Shown here in pieces: positions 1 through 6,802 of a DNA stretch of 7,668 nucleotides. This DNA is from Actinomycetota bacterium (GTDB lineage Bacteria; Actinomycetota; Actinomycetes; Nanopelagicales; Nanopelagicaceae). Both the position numbers and the translations under genes were made by a program. How positions within the stretch are numbered: position 1 is the first letter of the stretch; each line of letters begins with the position of its first letter. The notes below the pieces were generated by a model. That model searched no databases, was not told the DNA's origin, and saw only the letters and a program-made list of their open reading frames with translations. The stretch lies in the NCBI GenBank assembly GCA_009699645.1, contig WLNU01000052.1:1-7668 (forward strand). The letters are read 5' to 3'.

Positions 1-382
1 ATTGCTTTATTTTCTCCACATCGGTGCTTCCACCACGCACAAGGCCCATGTATGCAGAAGAGACTTCTGAATAAGTTGCAGGCTTGCCCATCACAGCAAT
101 AGCCGATCCCTTCATGTGTTCCCAGATGTATAGATCTGAATAATCACGAGCCATTTCACCGTTGGTTACTTGCATACCAGCCCATTTAAGAAGCTGATCT
201 TTGGTATCAGCTGGCATGCCGGCTGCATCCGGAAATGCGATATTTTGATTTTCTAACTGACTCTGCACTGAGTCATTGGCAAAGGCTGCACCAAAGTTGA
301 GCAGTCCACCAAAGATCAAAAGTAGTGCTGCTAATCCCAGGCCGACATATGAGACAAGCTTGTCAAAAATTCTACGTTTCAT
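1..382 (-). CDS. Small secreted or membrane-anchored protein of unknown function, 3' end cut off
   Basis: The reading frame opens at ATG 382..380 and runs without a stop to the window edge (127 codons visible). It starts with a basic stretch (MKRRIFDK) followed by a hydrophobic helix at about residues 9-31, ending near FGAAFAND, so it is an N-terminal membrane anchor or an uncleaved signal sequence. The rest is soluble and would lie outside the membrane. The pattern after the helix (AND-x-VQSQL-x-NQNIAFP) resembles, from memory, a conserved actinobacterial membrane protein family of unknown function; no catalytic motif is visible. A good ribosome binding site (GGGAGAGAG, about 391-399) lies 8 nt before the ATG, which supports this start. 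It lies downstream of the LuxR-type gene on the same strand, 158 bp away, with an inverted repeat in between that may control it. Confidence 0.8.
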   Translation of the reverse strand, partial: MKRRIFDKLVSYVGLGLAALLLIFGGLLNFGAAFANDSVQSQLENQNIAFPDAAGMPADTKDQLLKWAGMQVTNGEMARDYSDLYIWEHMKGSAIAVMGKPATYSEVSSAYMGLVRGGSTDVEKIKQ

Positions 383-390
383 TGTATTTC

Positions 391-400
391 TCTCTCCCTG
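391..400 (-). promoter_or_regulatory. Ribosome binding site of the leftmost gene
   Basis: On the minus strand the sequence CAGGGAGAGA lies 8 nt before the ATG at 382. It is purine-rich and complementary to the 16S rRNA 3' end, and it fixes the start of the truncated gene. Confidence 0.65.
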
Positions 401-435
401 TTGTGCATCAAATGGTTAATCAATGCAGTTCCATG

Positions 436-452
436 TCTACTCCGTGAGTAGA
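436..452. repeat. Perfect 7-bp inverted repeat, candidate operator or hairpin
   Basis: The sequence TCTACTC-CGT-GAGTAGA is a perfect palindrome with 7-bp arms and a 3-nt centre. It lies 54-70 bp upstream of the leftmost gene's start, in the spacer after the LuxR-type gene. There is no T-run next to it, so it is not a standard intrinsic terminator. Its size and position suit a dimeric repressor's binding site or a 5'-UTR hairpin. The regulator is unknown. Confidence 0.5.
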
Positions 453-463
453 TGAGATGAGAT

Positions 464-485
464 CAAAAGTGCGAGGGTCAGCACT
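464..485 (-). terminator. Weak hairpin, possible terminator after the LuxR-type gene
   Basis: Read on the minus strand, AGTGC (485-481) pairs with GCACT (472-468) around an 8-nt loop and is followed by TTTTG. It lies about 55 bp past the LuxR-type stop codon. The stem has only 5 bp and the T-run is short, so this is a tentative call. Confidence 0.25.
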
Positions 486-540
486 CGATGAAAATTACAG
501 AGTGGCTACCCTCAAATAAATGTGATTTGAAGAACAAGAC

Positions 541-861
541 TTAATCAATATGACGGTTACACACAGCTTTTCCATCTGGGCCGACTTCCAAATGTAAGCA
601 AGGAAGATCTAACTTGTCAAAGGCTTGATCACCATAATGTGCGCGATATGCAAGTGCTAACAGCACTCGAAGATTTGTATGAGCATCTGATTTAATTCCA
701 AAAACTTGGGCACTCCGGCTTACAGTATTTTCAACAACCTTTTCACTATGCGATGTCTGCAGGGCGATGGCACTATTTGATTTTCCTTCACAGACCAGTT
801 CCAGAACCAACTGTTCAAATGGAGTTAATTCCCTCGTTGAAATCGTGATGTCTCTTGCCAT
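541..861 (-). CDS. Stand-alone LuxR/GerE-type DNA-binding regulator with Cys/His tail
   Basis: This is a 106-residue protein made almost entirely of one LuxR-type helix-turn-helix domain (about residues 11-72). ELTPFEQLVLELVCEGKSN matches the family's LT-x-RE-x-EVL-x-L-x-A-x-G-x-SN pattern, and KVVENTVSRSAQVFGI is the recognition-helix region. There is no receiver or ligand-binding domain, so input must come from elsewhere, as in GerE-like proteins. The tail contains C88, H90, C101 and H104, spaced like a possible metal or redox site. The frame is open further upstream to 1092, but that extension runs into the divergent crotonase gene and is not protein-like. ATG 861 is preferred because the HTH starts soon after it and a purine-rich GGAGAGG (873-879) precedes it. 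The gene is divergent from the crotonase operon with a 73-bp spacer, so it may regulate that operon or itself; its target is inferred only from position. Confidence 0.85.
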   Translation of the reverse strand: MARDITISTRELTPFEQLVLELVCEGKSNSAIALQTSHSEKVVENTVSRSAQVFGIKSDAHTNLRVLLALAYRAHYGDQAFDKLDLPCLHLEVGPDGKAVCNRHID

Positions 862-901
862 GTAAATATCCGCCTCTCCGCGTGTCCTTATTGTGCTCTT
901 T

Positions 902-928
902 TTGTTTACTCGAGTCACCCAATAGGAT
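902..928 (+). promoter_or_regulatory. Candidate leaderless promoter of the crotonase operon
   Basis: A TAGGAT hexamer (923-928) fits the actinobacterial TANNNT -10 element, and 6 nt separate it from ATG 935, so transcription would begin at or next to the start codon. TTGTTT (902-907) could serve as -35, though the 15-bp spacer is short. The palindrome ACTCGAGT (908-915) lies between the two boxes, where a repressor would block polymerase. The AGGA in the same stretch (924-927) could instead act as a weak ribosome binding site. Confidence 0.4.
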
Positions 929-934
929 GCGCGG

Positions 935-1678
935 ATGAGCGAAATCTTGACCATGCAAGAGGCAGGAGTGCTAACCCTCAGTTTTAACCGACCTGAAAAG
1001 ATGAATGCCCTCACGCGGTCGATGTATTCAGATTTATCCAAAGGGCTCAATGATGCTGCTGGAGATTTCGACATCCGAGCAGTAGTTCTCACGGCAGAAG
1101 GTGATCACTTCACCGCGGGTAACGACATCAAGGATTTCATGAATAATCCACCAACTTCAGATGATTCAGAGGTTGCGCAATTTTTGGCAGCAATCCTGAA
1201 CTTTCCGAAGCCGTTACTAGCCGCCGTCAAAGGTAACGCTGTTGGTGTTGGCACAACTATGTTGCTTCACTGCGATGTTGTAATCGCTGGACCAACAGCC
1301 AATTTTTCAATGCCTTTTGCTTCGCTCGGTCTTGTGCCTGAAGCAGGTTCTAGTTTCTTATTCCCACAGCTAGTTGGCTATCAGCGCGCAGCACGAATCT
1401 TTATGACAGGTGAGAGTTTTGATGCAGATGCAGCAATTGAGATGGGCTTAGTTGCAGCAAAAGATTCAGATCCACTGGCTCATGTAATGAAGATTGCCCA
1501 ACACATTGCAGAACAACCACCGCAGGCAATTATCAATACGAAGGCACTTTTGAAGGCCAAAAATCATGATGCGATCGCTGCGATCATGAAGGCTGAGTTT
1601 GAGATTTTCGCAATGGCGTTGCAATCAGATGAAGCTATGGAAGCATTCATGAAGTTCATGTCTAAGAAGGGTAAGTAA
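935..1678 (+). CDS. Crotonase-family protein, delta3-delta2-enoyl-CoA isomerase type
   Basis: This 247-residue protein has the crotonase fold pattern: GVLTLSFNRPEKMNAL at residues 11-26, the oxyanion-hole segment FTAGNDI (59-65), and GNAVGVGTTMLLHCD (100-114). The two glutamates that enoyl-CoA hydratases use for water addition are absent: their aligned positions hold T108 (GTTM instead of GCEL) and F128 (MPF instead of QPE). Instead E136 lies in LGLVPEAGSS, the position of the catalytic acid/base in peroxisomal-type delta3,delta2-enoyl-CoA isomerases. The likely reaction is therefore a double-bond shift in unsaturated acyl-CoAs during beta-oxidation in the cytoplasm, not hydration. The exact substrate is unknown, and automated annotation would probably call it enoyl-CoA hydratase. 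It is first in a four-gene operon; its stop codon abuts the next ATG. Confidence 0.9.
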   Translation: MSEILTMQEAGVLTLSFNRPEKMNALTRSMYSDLSKGLNDAAGDFDIRAVVLTAEGDHFTAGNDIKDFMNNPPTSDDSEVAQFLAAILNFPKPLLAAVKGNAVGVGTTMLLHCDVVIAGPTANFSMPFASLGLVPEAGSSFLFPQLVGYQRAARIFMTGESFDADAAIEMGLVAAKDSDPLAHVMKIAQHIAEQPPQAIINTKALLKAKNHDAIAAIMKAEFEIFAMALQSDEAMEAFMKFMSKKGK

Positions 1679-2509
1679 ATGTCACTAGCAGGAAAACGAA
1701 TCTTTATCACAGGCGGATCCCGAGGAATTGGTCTTGCCATCGCATTGCGTGCAGCCAGAGATGGCGCTTCAATTGCGATTGCTGCTAAGACTTCTGAACC
1801 TAATCCAAAGTTGCCAGGAACAATCCACACGGCAGCTGCTGAAATAGAAGCTGCCGGCGGCAAAGCACTTGCTATTCAATGCGATTTGCGCGATGAATTG
1901 CAGATCGAAGCCGCTATTAATCAAGCTGCTGAAGCATTCGGTGGCATCGACATTCTCATCAACAACGCAAGTGCCATTAACTTAACCCGCACAGATCAAA
2001 CCCCAGCAAAGCGTTTTGATTTAATGTTTGATGTCAATGTGCGTGGAACCTTTTTAACCTCTCAGGCTGCGCTACCGCACCTACGTAAATCAGCTCAAGA
2101 AGGACGCAACCCTCATATTTTGAACCTTTCTCCACCGCTTTCTATGAAGCCTGTGTGGTTTAAAAACCATGTTGCCTACACAATGGCCAAGTACGGAATG
2201 AGTATGTGTGTTCTTGGTATGGCTGAAGAGTTTAAGCGTGATGGCATAGGTGTGAATGCACTGTGGCCTCGAACCGTTATTGATACTGCAGCTCTTCAAA
2301 TGATTCCTGGAATCGATGCTGCTGCCGGTCGCACACCTGAGATCTTGGCGGATGCGGCATACATCATCTTTAATCGCGATGCCAAGGAGTGCACAGGCAA
2401 TTTCTTCGTCGATGATCTTGTGTTAGCAAGGGAAGGAATTACAGACCTAGAGAAGTACTCAGTAACTCCAGGCACCAAGGATTTCCTTCTTGATTTCTTC
2501 CTAGACTAA
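1679..2509 (+). CDS. Short-chain dehydrogenase/reductase, HSDL2-like
   Basis: This is a 276-residue classical SDR with a Rossmann fold. It has the cofactor motif TGGSRGIG (11-18), the structural NNAS motif (95-98), catalytic S151 and the YxxxK pair Y167/K171. The segments AAKTSEPNPKLPGTI (35-49) and WFKNHVAYTMAKYGMSMCVL (160-179) are hallmarks of the HSDL2 subgroup (hydroxysteroid dehydrogenase-like protein 2), whose animal members are linked to fatty acid metabolism. The animal C-terminal SCP2 lipid-carrier domain is missing, as in ordinary bacterial members. The substrate is unknown; given the isomerase gene directly before it, a hydroxy- or oxo-acyl-CoA or another lipid is a reasonable guess. 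ATG follows the crotonase TAA with no gap, and a GAAGGG ribosome binding site lies within the end of that gene, suggesting coupled translation. Confidence 0.92.
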   Translation: MSLAGKRIFITGGSRGIGLAIALRAARDGASIAIAAKTSEPNPKLPGTIHTAAAEIEAAGGKALAIQCDLRDELQIEAAINQAAEAFGGIDILINNASAINLTRTDQTPAKRFDLMFDVNVRGTFLTSQAALPHLRKSAQEGRNPHILNLSPPLSMKPVWFKNHVAYTMAKYGMSMCVLGMAEEFKRDGIGVNALWPRTVIDTAALQMIPGIDAAAGRTPEILADAAYIIFNRDAKECTGNFFVDDLVLAREGITDLEKYSVTPGTKDFLLDFFLD

Positions 2510-2515
2510 ACTCGT

Positions 2516-3028
2516 ATGATGCGTAGATTGCTCCTTATTCTTTGTGTTGCTGGATTAACGGTATTTACTTCAACGCTTGCTTCGGCACATGTTGAAATTG
2601 CTTCTTCTTTTCCGGAGCGCTATGCCAATGTGAATCCAATTCCGACCACAGTGTGGATTGAGTTCAGCGGTGAGTTACAGAATTTAGACGGCGAGATTGT
2701 AAACACCATCGAAGTTACTGATTCAACGGGATTGGTAGTGAGCTACGAGGATGCCATTATTGAAGCAGGTAGAATTACAACAAAGGTTTCAGGGCAAAGC
2801 GCAGCCGGCGTGTTTATCGTTAAGTATCGAGTGGTAGGCCAAGACGGACATGTCATTGAGGGTGATTACACCTTCAACGCCTCACCTGACTATGCCGAAG
2901 CGGTGCCGGTTACCACTTCTGCGCCGATGAGTAATTCAAGTTTTCCAGTTGGTGGAGTTTTGCTCGCTTTCTTTCTTGCGACCATTCTAGGTGGTACTTT
3001 TTTGAAAGCTAAAAGTCGGAAGAAGTAG
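2516..3028 (+). CDS. Secreted, membrane-anchored CopC-domain copper-binding protein
   Basis: This is a 170-residue protein. Residues 1-24 form a signal peptide (MMRR, a hydrophobic core, then LASA), and cleavage after A24 would leave His25 as the new N-terminus. A CopC beta-sandwich follows (about 25-121), ending in YRVVGQDGHVIEGDYTF (104-120). In CopC proteins the N-terminal histidine plus the Asp and His of the DGH motif bind Cu(II); here these would be H25, D110 and H112, all present. A transmembrane helix (about 145-163) and a basic end (KAKSRKK) anchor it with the domain outside the cell. No CopD-type membrane partner is visible in the window. It may sequester or hand over copper at the cell surface. 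The gene starts 6 bp after the SDR stop without a clear ribosome binding site, and the second Met (2519) is a possible alternative start. Confidence 0.87.
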   Translation: MMRRLLLILCVAGLTVFTSTLASAHVEIASSFPERYANVNPIPTTVWIEFSGELQNLDGEIVNTIEVTDSTGLVVSYEDAIIEAGRITTKVSGQSAAGVFIVKYRVVGQDGHVIEGDYTFNASPDYAEAVPVTTSAPMSNSSFPVGGVLLAFFLATILGGTFLKAKSRKK

Positions 3029-3030
3029 TC

Positions 3031-4452
3031 ATGTCAGCATTTGATCTTGAGATTAATGGCACAAACACTATTCAGGAGTCTGAGCGTAAAGGTGCTGCAC
3101 GTTCACTTTTTTGGCCATGGGCTGGTGCAAACGTTTCTCTTCTCGCACTTTCCTATGGTTCGTTTTTCCTAGGGTTTGGAATTTCATTTAGACAAGCCAC
3201 ATGGGCAGCGATTATCGGAACAATCTGCTCCTTCTTCTTAGTGGGTATTAGTTCACTTGCGGGCAAGCGGTCTAACGCGCCAACAATGGTTTTAGCGCGT
3301 GCATCCTTTGGTGTGAAAGGCAGCATCGTTCCAGGCGTGCTTTCCTATTTCATTTTTGTGGGCTGGGAAACAGTTTTGGTTTCTCTTGCAACATTGGCAA
3401 CAGGAACGGTTTTCTCTCGAATTGGGGGAGTGGACCAGAACCTCGCTTTGATCCTTGGATTTGTCATAGCTGTCTCTCTCACAGTATTTGGGGGAGTTCT
3501 TGGTTTTGGCGTGATTATGAGATTGCAAAAGATTTTGACGCTAGTAACCGTGGCCATGACCGTTGTCTATATTGCCTTAACTGTTGACAGTGTTAATTGG
3601 AGTGCAGTTACCGCAATCAAAGATGGGTCAAATCAAGGCTTCATTGGAGCTCTTATATTTGGAATTACGGGTATTGGGTTGGGTTGGATTAATTGCGCTG
3701 CAGATTACTCTCGCTATCTGCCGAGATCAGTCTCCAGCAAAGCGGTAGTGGGCTGGACGGTCTTTGGCGCATCGATTGTTCCAATCGTGTTAGTAATCTA
3801 TGGAGCGGCCCTATCTGCCAGTAGCAAAGATTTAAGTGATGCAATTGCTATGGATCCCATCGGTGCTCTCACATCACTGCTACCAACATGGTTTCTTATT
3901 CCTTTTGCGTTAATTGCGATTTTGGGATTAGTAGGTGGAGCTATTCTTGATCTCTACTCATCAGGATTAGCTCTTGTCTCAATTGGTGTGCCAATCAAGA
4001 GGCACCAAGCGGCAATTATTGATGCGCTCATAATGCTTGCAGGATGTGTTTACATCGTGTGGATTGCTGACAACTTCTTCTATCCCTTCCAAGGATTCTT
4101 GATCACCTTGGGTGTACCAGTTGCGGTCTGGTCTGCGATCTTTGTTGCAGATGTCATTATGCGCAAGAAGGCATACATCGAAAAAGACTTGTATGACCCA
4201 CAAGGAACATATGGATCAATCAACAAGGGCTCTATCGCGTTAATGGGTATTGGAACAGTTGTTGGCTGGGGATTTGTTACAAACTCTTTTGCATCCTGGT
4301 TGTCCTGGCAAGGATATTTTCTTGGGGTAATTGGCGGCAAAGAAGGGCCATGGGCTTTTGCCAATGTGGGCGTGATATTTGCTCTACTTATTGGTTTCTT
4401 CGGACACATCATCCTGGCCAGAAAAATTATTGCGAAGCAGGAGTCCTTCTAA
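3031..4452 (+). CDS. NCS1-family permease (purine/cytosine/allantoin-type transporter)
   Basis: This 473-residue, highly hydrophobic protein has about 12 predicted membrane helices and a polar N-terminal stretch (1-25), the usual size for nucleobase:cation symporter-1 proteins. Family landmarks are the second-helix region SYGSFFLGFGISFRQATW (41-58), GWETVL with W112 in the third helix, the motif NCAADYSRYLPR (221-232) after W219, and DLYSSGLAL (307-315). W112 and W219 lie near the positions of the two tryptophans that sandwich the substrate ring in Mhp1. It probably imports a purine, pyrimidine, hydantoin or related ring compound with Na+ or H+, but the substrate cannot be named from sequence. 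The start lies 2 bp after the CopC stop, with GGAAGAAG (3018-3025) as ribosome binding site, so the two are co-translated. Its 3' end overlaps the convergent nhaA gene by 26 bp. Confidence 0.92.
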   Translation: MSAFDLEINGTNTIQESERKGAARSLFWPWAGANVSLLALSYGSFFLGFGISFRQATWAAIIGTICSFFLVGISSLAGKRSNAPTMVLARASFGVKGSIVPGVLSYFIFVGWETVLVSLATLATGTVFSRIGGVDQNLALILGFVIAVSLTVFGGVLGFGVIMRLQKILTLVTVAMTVVYIALTVDSVNWSAVTAIKDGSNQGFIGALIFGITGIGLGWINCAADYSRYLPRSVSSKAVVGWTVFGASIVPIVLVIYGAALSASSKDLSDAIAMDPIGALTSLLPTWFLIPFALIAILGLVGGAILDLYSSGLALVSIGVPIKRHQAAIIDALIMLAGCVYIVWIADNFFYPFQGFLITLGVPVAVWSAIFVADVIMRKKAYIEKDLYDPQGTYGSINKGSIALMGIGTVVGWGFVTNSFASWLSWQGYFLGVIGGKEGPWAFANVGVIFALLIGFFGHIILARKIIAKQESF

Positions 4453-5224
4453 GCCAGATGTAGCCAACTAGGCCCGAAAGAATTGCTGAGATAAATAGTC
4501 CAAGGCGCACCTCATTGAGTTCTGCTTCATTCTTAGCCGCGATTTCAGCAATAACGAGTGAAACTGTCATTCCCATACCTGCCAATGCTCCGATTCCTGC
4601 AATCTCTTTGATTCGTAAATTTGCCTTAGCTCCAAGTTTGATCGCGATCCAGGCAAAGAGTGCAATTCCTAGAATTTTTCCGATTCCCCGGGCAAGGACT
4701 AAAGCGATTGTTGTGTGAGAGGTGAAACTCGCAAGATCAATGTCAAAGGGAATATTCACCACAATGATTACGGGCACGATGAAATATGTCGAAATAGGCG
4801 TGAGGGCCTTAATCACTTTGCTCAATTGAGTCTTTGTAAATGGAAGTAAAGCCCCAAGGGCTGCGGCGCCTAATGTGGCAAGTGCTTTTTCTGGATGTAA
4901 ATCATCTCCATAAAAGATGCCAAGGACTACGAGCGAGAAAAGATCGTCGGCAATAGCCAAGGTGAGCAAGAAAATGCGCACTTGTGGCTGCACTCGCTTA
5001 CCAAGTAAGGACAAAACACCTAAAGCCAAGGCAATATCAGTGGGCATAGCCGTGGTCCAGACATGTGAACCGGGGTTGAGGGCAAGGAAAATCACCGCAG
5101 GTGCAATCATTCCGCCAAGGGCGGCAACTACCGGAACTACTGCAGTGCGAACATCTTTTAGACCGTTTCTAATCTCCATTCCAACTAAGAAGAAGAAGAT
5201 AGCGATGAGGATGTCGATGAACAT
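4427..5224 (-). CDS. nhaA: Unusually short NhaA-type Na+/H+ antiporter
   Basis: This 265-residue membrane protein matches NhaA, which exchanges protons for sodium across the cytoplasmic membrane. FFFLVGMEIRNGL (10-22) corresponds to helix II, MPTDIALALGVLSLLG (60-75) to helix IV, IADDLFSLVVLGIFY (91-105) to helix V with the ion-binding D93/D94 (Asp163/164 in E. coli), and RGIGKILGIALF (179-190) carries K183, aligned with Lys300. IGALAGMGMTVSLVIAEIA (211-229) and the end GLVGYIWLRR (251-260) match the C-terminal helices. E. coli NhaA has 388 residues. Missing here are about 70 N-terminal residues including helix I, and about 40-45 residues after helix V covering roughly helices VI-VII. A stop codon at 5236..5234 and the terminator of glnA just upstream leave no room for a longer N-terminus. 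There is no good ribosome binding site; a TAGATT box 6 nt upstream suggests a leaderless mRNA. Confidence 0.85.
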   Translation of the reverse strand: MFIDILIAIFFFLVGMEIRNGLKDVRTAVVPVVAALGGMIAPAVIFLALNPGSHVWTTAMPTDIALALGVLSLLGKRVQPQVRIFLLTLAIADDLFSLVVLGIFYGDDLHPEKALATLGAAALGALLPFTKTQLSKVIKALTPISTYFIVPVIIVVNIPFDIDLASFTSHTTIALVLARGIGKILGIALFAWIAIKLGAKANLRIKEIAGIGALAGMGMTVSLVIAEIAAKNEAELNEVRLGLFISAILSGLVGYIWLRRTPASQ

Positions 5225-5230
5225 GTGGTA

Positions 5231-5236
5231 AATCTA
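5231..5236 (-). promoter_or_regulatory. Candidate -10 box of a leaderless nhaA transcript
   Basis: TAGATT on the minus strand ends 6 nt before ATG 5224, the same layout as at the crotonase and RDD genes. No convincing -35 box is visible. It overlaps the small palindrome ATCTA-C-TAGAT (5232-5242). It would let nhaA be expressed separately from glnA, which is cut off by a terminator just upstream. Confidence 0.35.
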
Positions 5237-5251
5237 CTAGATGGGCAAAGC

Positions 5252-5278
5252 AAAAACCCCGCCAATTAATGACGGGGT
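5252..5278 (-). terminator. Intrinsic terminator of glnA
   Basis: Read on the minus strand, ACCCCGTC (5278-5271) pairs with GGCGGGGT (5263-5256) around the loop ATTAATT, giving an 8-bp stem with one G-U pair. It continues directly into a T-run (5256-5252). It begins 16 bp after the glnA stop. Read on the plus strand the stem is shorter and the T-run poorer, so the minus direction is intended. Confidence 0.88.
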
Positions 5279-5294
5279 CTTTGATTAAGAGTGT

Positions 5295-6725
5295 TTAGAT
5301 GTCGAAGTAGAGCTCGAACTCAGCTGGATGTGGACGCAAGCGAACATAATCAACCTCTTGCTTGCGCTTGAAATCAATCCATGTCTCGATCAGATCCTTA
5401 GTAAAGACGCCACCCTTGAGCAGGAACTCATGATCGCGCTCTAGGTTATTGAGTACCTCATCGAGTGAACCCGGAACCTGTGCGATAGCCGCGGCCTCAT
5501 CGCCAGTTAGTTCGTAGAGATCCTTATCAACTGGGGCAGGTGGTTCGATCTTATTGATGATTCCATCTAGGCCTGCCATCAACATCGCAGCAAATGCGAG
5601 ATATGGATTTGATGATGGATCTGGGCAACGGAACTCGATGCGCTTTGCCTTCGGATTAGATCCTGTAATTGGGATACGGATACATGCCGAGCGGTTACGG
5701 GCTGAGTAAACAAGGTTTACCGGAGCTTCATAGCCTGGGACTAGGCGACGGTATGAGTTAACCGTTGGGTTAGTAAATGCAAGCAGTGATGGAGCGTGCT
5801 TGAGAAGTCCACCGATGTAGTGACGGGCCATCTCTGACAAGTCGCCATAGCCATTTCCGAAGAATAATGGCACGCCATCTTTCCACAGTGATTGGTGAAC
5901 GTGCATACCTGAGCCGTTATCGCCAAAGAGTGGCTTTGGCATAAACGTTGCAGTCTTTCCGCCCTGCCATGCAGTATTGCGAACGACATACTTAAACTTC
6001 ATGATGTCATCGCCTGCATTTAAAATATCGGTGAAGCGATAGTTGATCTCCATCTGGCCTGCCGTACCGACTTCATGGTGTGAGCGCTCAACTAGTAGAC
6101 CAACTTTGCCAAGTTGCATAACCATCTCATCGCGAAGGTCTGCGAATTGATCCGTTGGAGATACTGGGAAATACCCACCCTTTACGCGTGTGCGATATCC
6201 GCGGTTAGGAGTTCCGTCGGCATCTTCTTTAATTCCGGTATTCCATGCACCCTCATATGAATCAATCTCATGATAGGCGGTATTAATATCGGTCTTAAAG
6301 CGAACGCGATCGAAAACATAGAACTCTGCCTCTGGTGCAAAGAAGGCAGTATCTGCAATTCCCTGTGCGCGCATGAAGTCAACTGCTTTTGCAACAACTC
6401 CACGTGGATCCCGGCTATACGGTGAGTTATCACCTGGATTATGAACGGAGAAGAGAATGACCAATGTCTTTTCTTTTCGATAAGGATCGAGAAATGCAGA
6501 CTCTGGGACTGGCAGGAGCTTCATATCTGATTCATGAATCGATTGGAATCCACGAATAGATGAACCATCAAACATTAAGCCATCGGTAAAGACGGCCTCA
6601 TCAAATGATTCAATTGGAACGTTGAAGTGGTGCTGGATTCCAGGAAGATCAGTAAATCGAACATCGACTAACTTGATGTCTTCCTTCTTGATGTATGCAA
6701 AAATCTCTGCTGAATTCTTAAACAT
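5295..6725 (-). CDS. glnA: Glutamine synthetase type I
   Basis: This cytoplasmic dodecameric enzyme makes glutamine from glutamate, ammonia and ATP. The 476-residue length is close to the 478 of the Mycobacterium tuberculosis enzyme. The beta-grasp signature FDGSSIRGF lies at 52-60, and the ATP-binding signature [16 protein letters not shown] at 264-279. Metal ligands are visible: E132/E134 in APEAEF, E218 and E226 ([16 protein letters not shown]), H275 and E364. The flap NRSACIRIP is at 344-352. Y404 in DKDLYEL matches the tyrosine that is adenylylated in the GSI-beta type (Tyr406 in M. tuberculosis), so activity is probably switched off by GlnE when nitrogen is plentiful. A ribosome binding site GGGAGAAG (6727-6734) precedes ATG 6725. 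The gene has its own terminator and, upstream, GlnR-like half-sites; it is divergent from the RDD gene, a frequent arrangement in Actinobacteria. Confidence 0.98.
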   Translation of the reverse strand: MFKNSAEIFAYIKKEDIKLVDVRFTDLPGIQHHFNVPIESFDEAVFTDGLMFDGSSIRGFQSIHESDMKLLPVPESAFLDPYRKEKTLVILFSVHNPGDNSPYSRDPRGVVAKAVDFMRAQGIADTAFFAPEAEFYVFDRVRFKTDINTAYHEIDSYEGAWNTGIKEDADGTPNRGYRTRVKGGYFPVSPTDQFADLRDEMVMQLGKVGLLVERSHHEVGTAGQMEINYRFTDILNAGDDIMKFKYVVRNTAWQGGKTATFMPKPLFGDNGSGMHVHQSLWKDGVPLFFGNGYGDLSEMARHYIGGLLKHAPSLLAFTNPTVNSYRRLVPGYEAPVNLVYSARNRSACIRIPITGSNPKAKRIEFRCPDPSSNPYLAFAAMLMAGLDGIINKIEPPAPVDKDLYELTGDEAAAIAQVPGSLDEVLNNLERDHEFLLKGGVFTKDLIETWIDFKRKQEVDYVRLRPHPAEFELYFDI

Positions 6726-6802
6726 GCTTCTCCCAATTCATATGAATAAAAAGGCGTGTGAGTTGCAGATTTCTCGGCATTGAGCTTTTCTGCGCTGTGG
6801 TA

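Noticed and set aside
862..1092. N-terminal extension of the LuxR-type gene up to 1092
   Set aside because: The frame stays open, but the extra 77 residues lack domain character, lie antisense to the crotonase start and precede the better start at 861.
1564..1863. Minus-strand open frame across the crotonase-SDR junction
   Set aside because: It runs opposite two well-supported genes and its Ala/Ile-rich product has no recognisable pattern.
4080..4412. Minus-strand open frame of 110 codons opposite the NCS1 gene
   Set aside because: It lies wholly antisense to a well-supported permease gene and has a proline-rich, pattern-free product.
4427..5224. nhaA as a pseudogene
   Set aside because: Although short, the frame is intact, the core residues are kept and both missing parts are clean in-frame losses, so a functional short form is more likely.
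4917..5231. Plus-strand open frame of 104 codons opposite nhaA
   Set aside because: It is the antisense of a clear membrane protein gene, rich in Lys, Arg, Thr and Ala as expected for a shadow, with no domain pattern.
5232..5242. Palindrome ATCTA-C-TAGAT before nhaA as an operator
   Set aside because: The arms are only 5 bp and AT-rich, so chance is a fair explanation; noted only with the -10 box.
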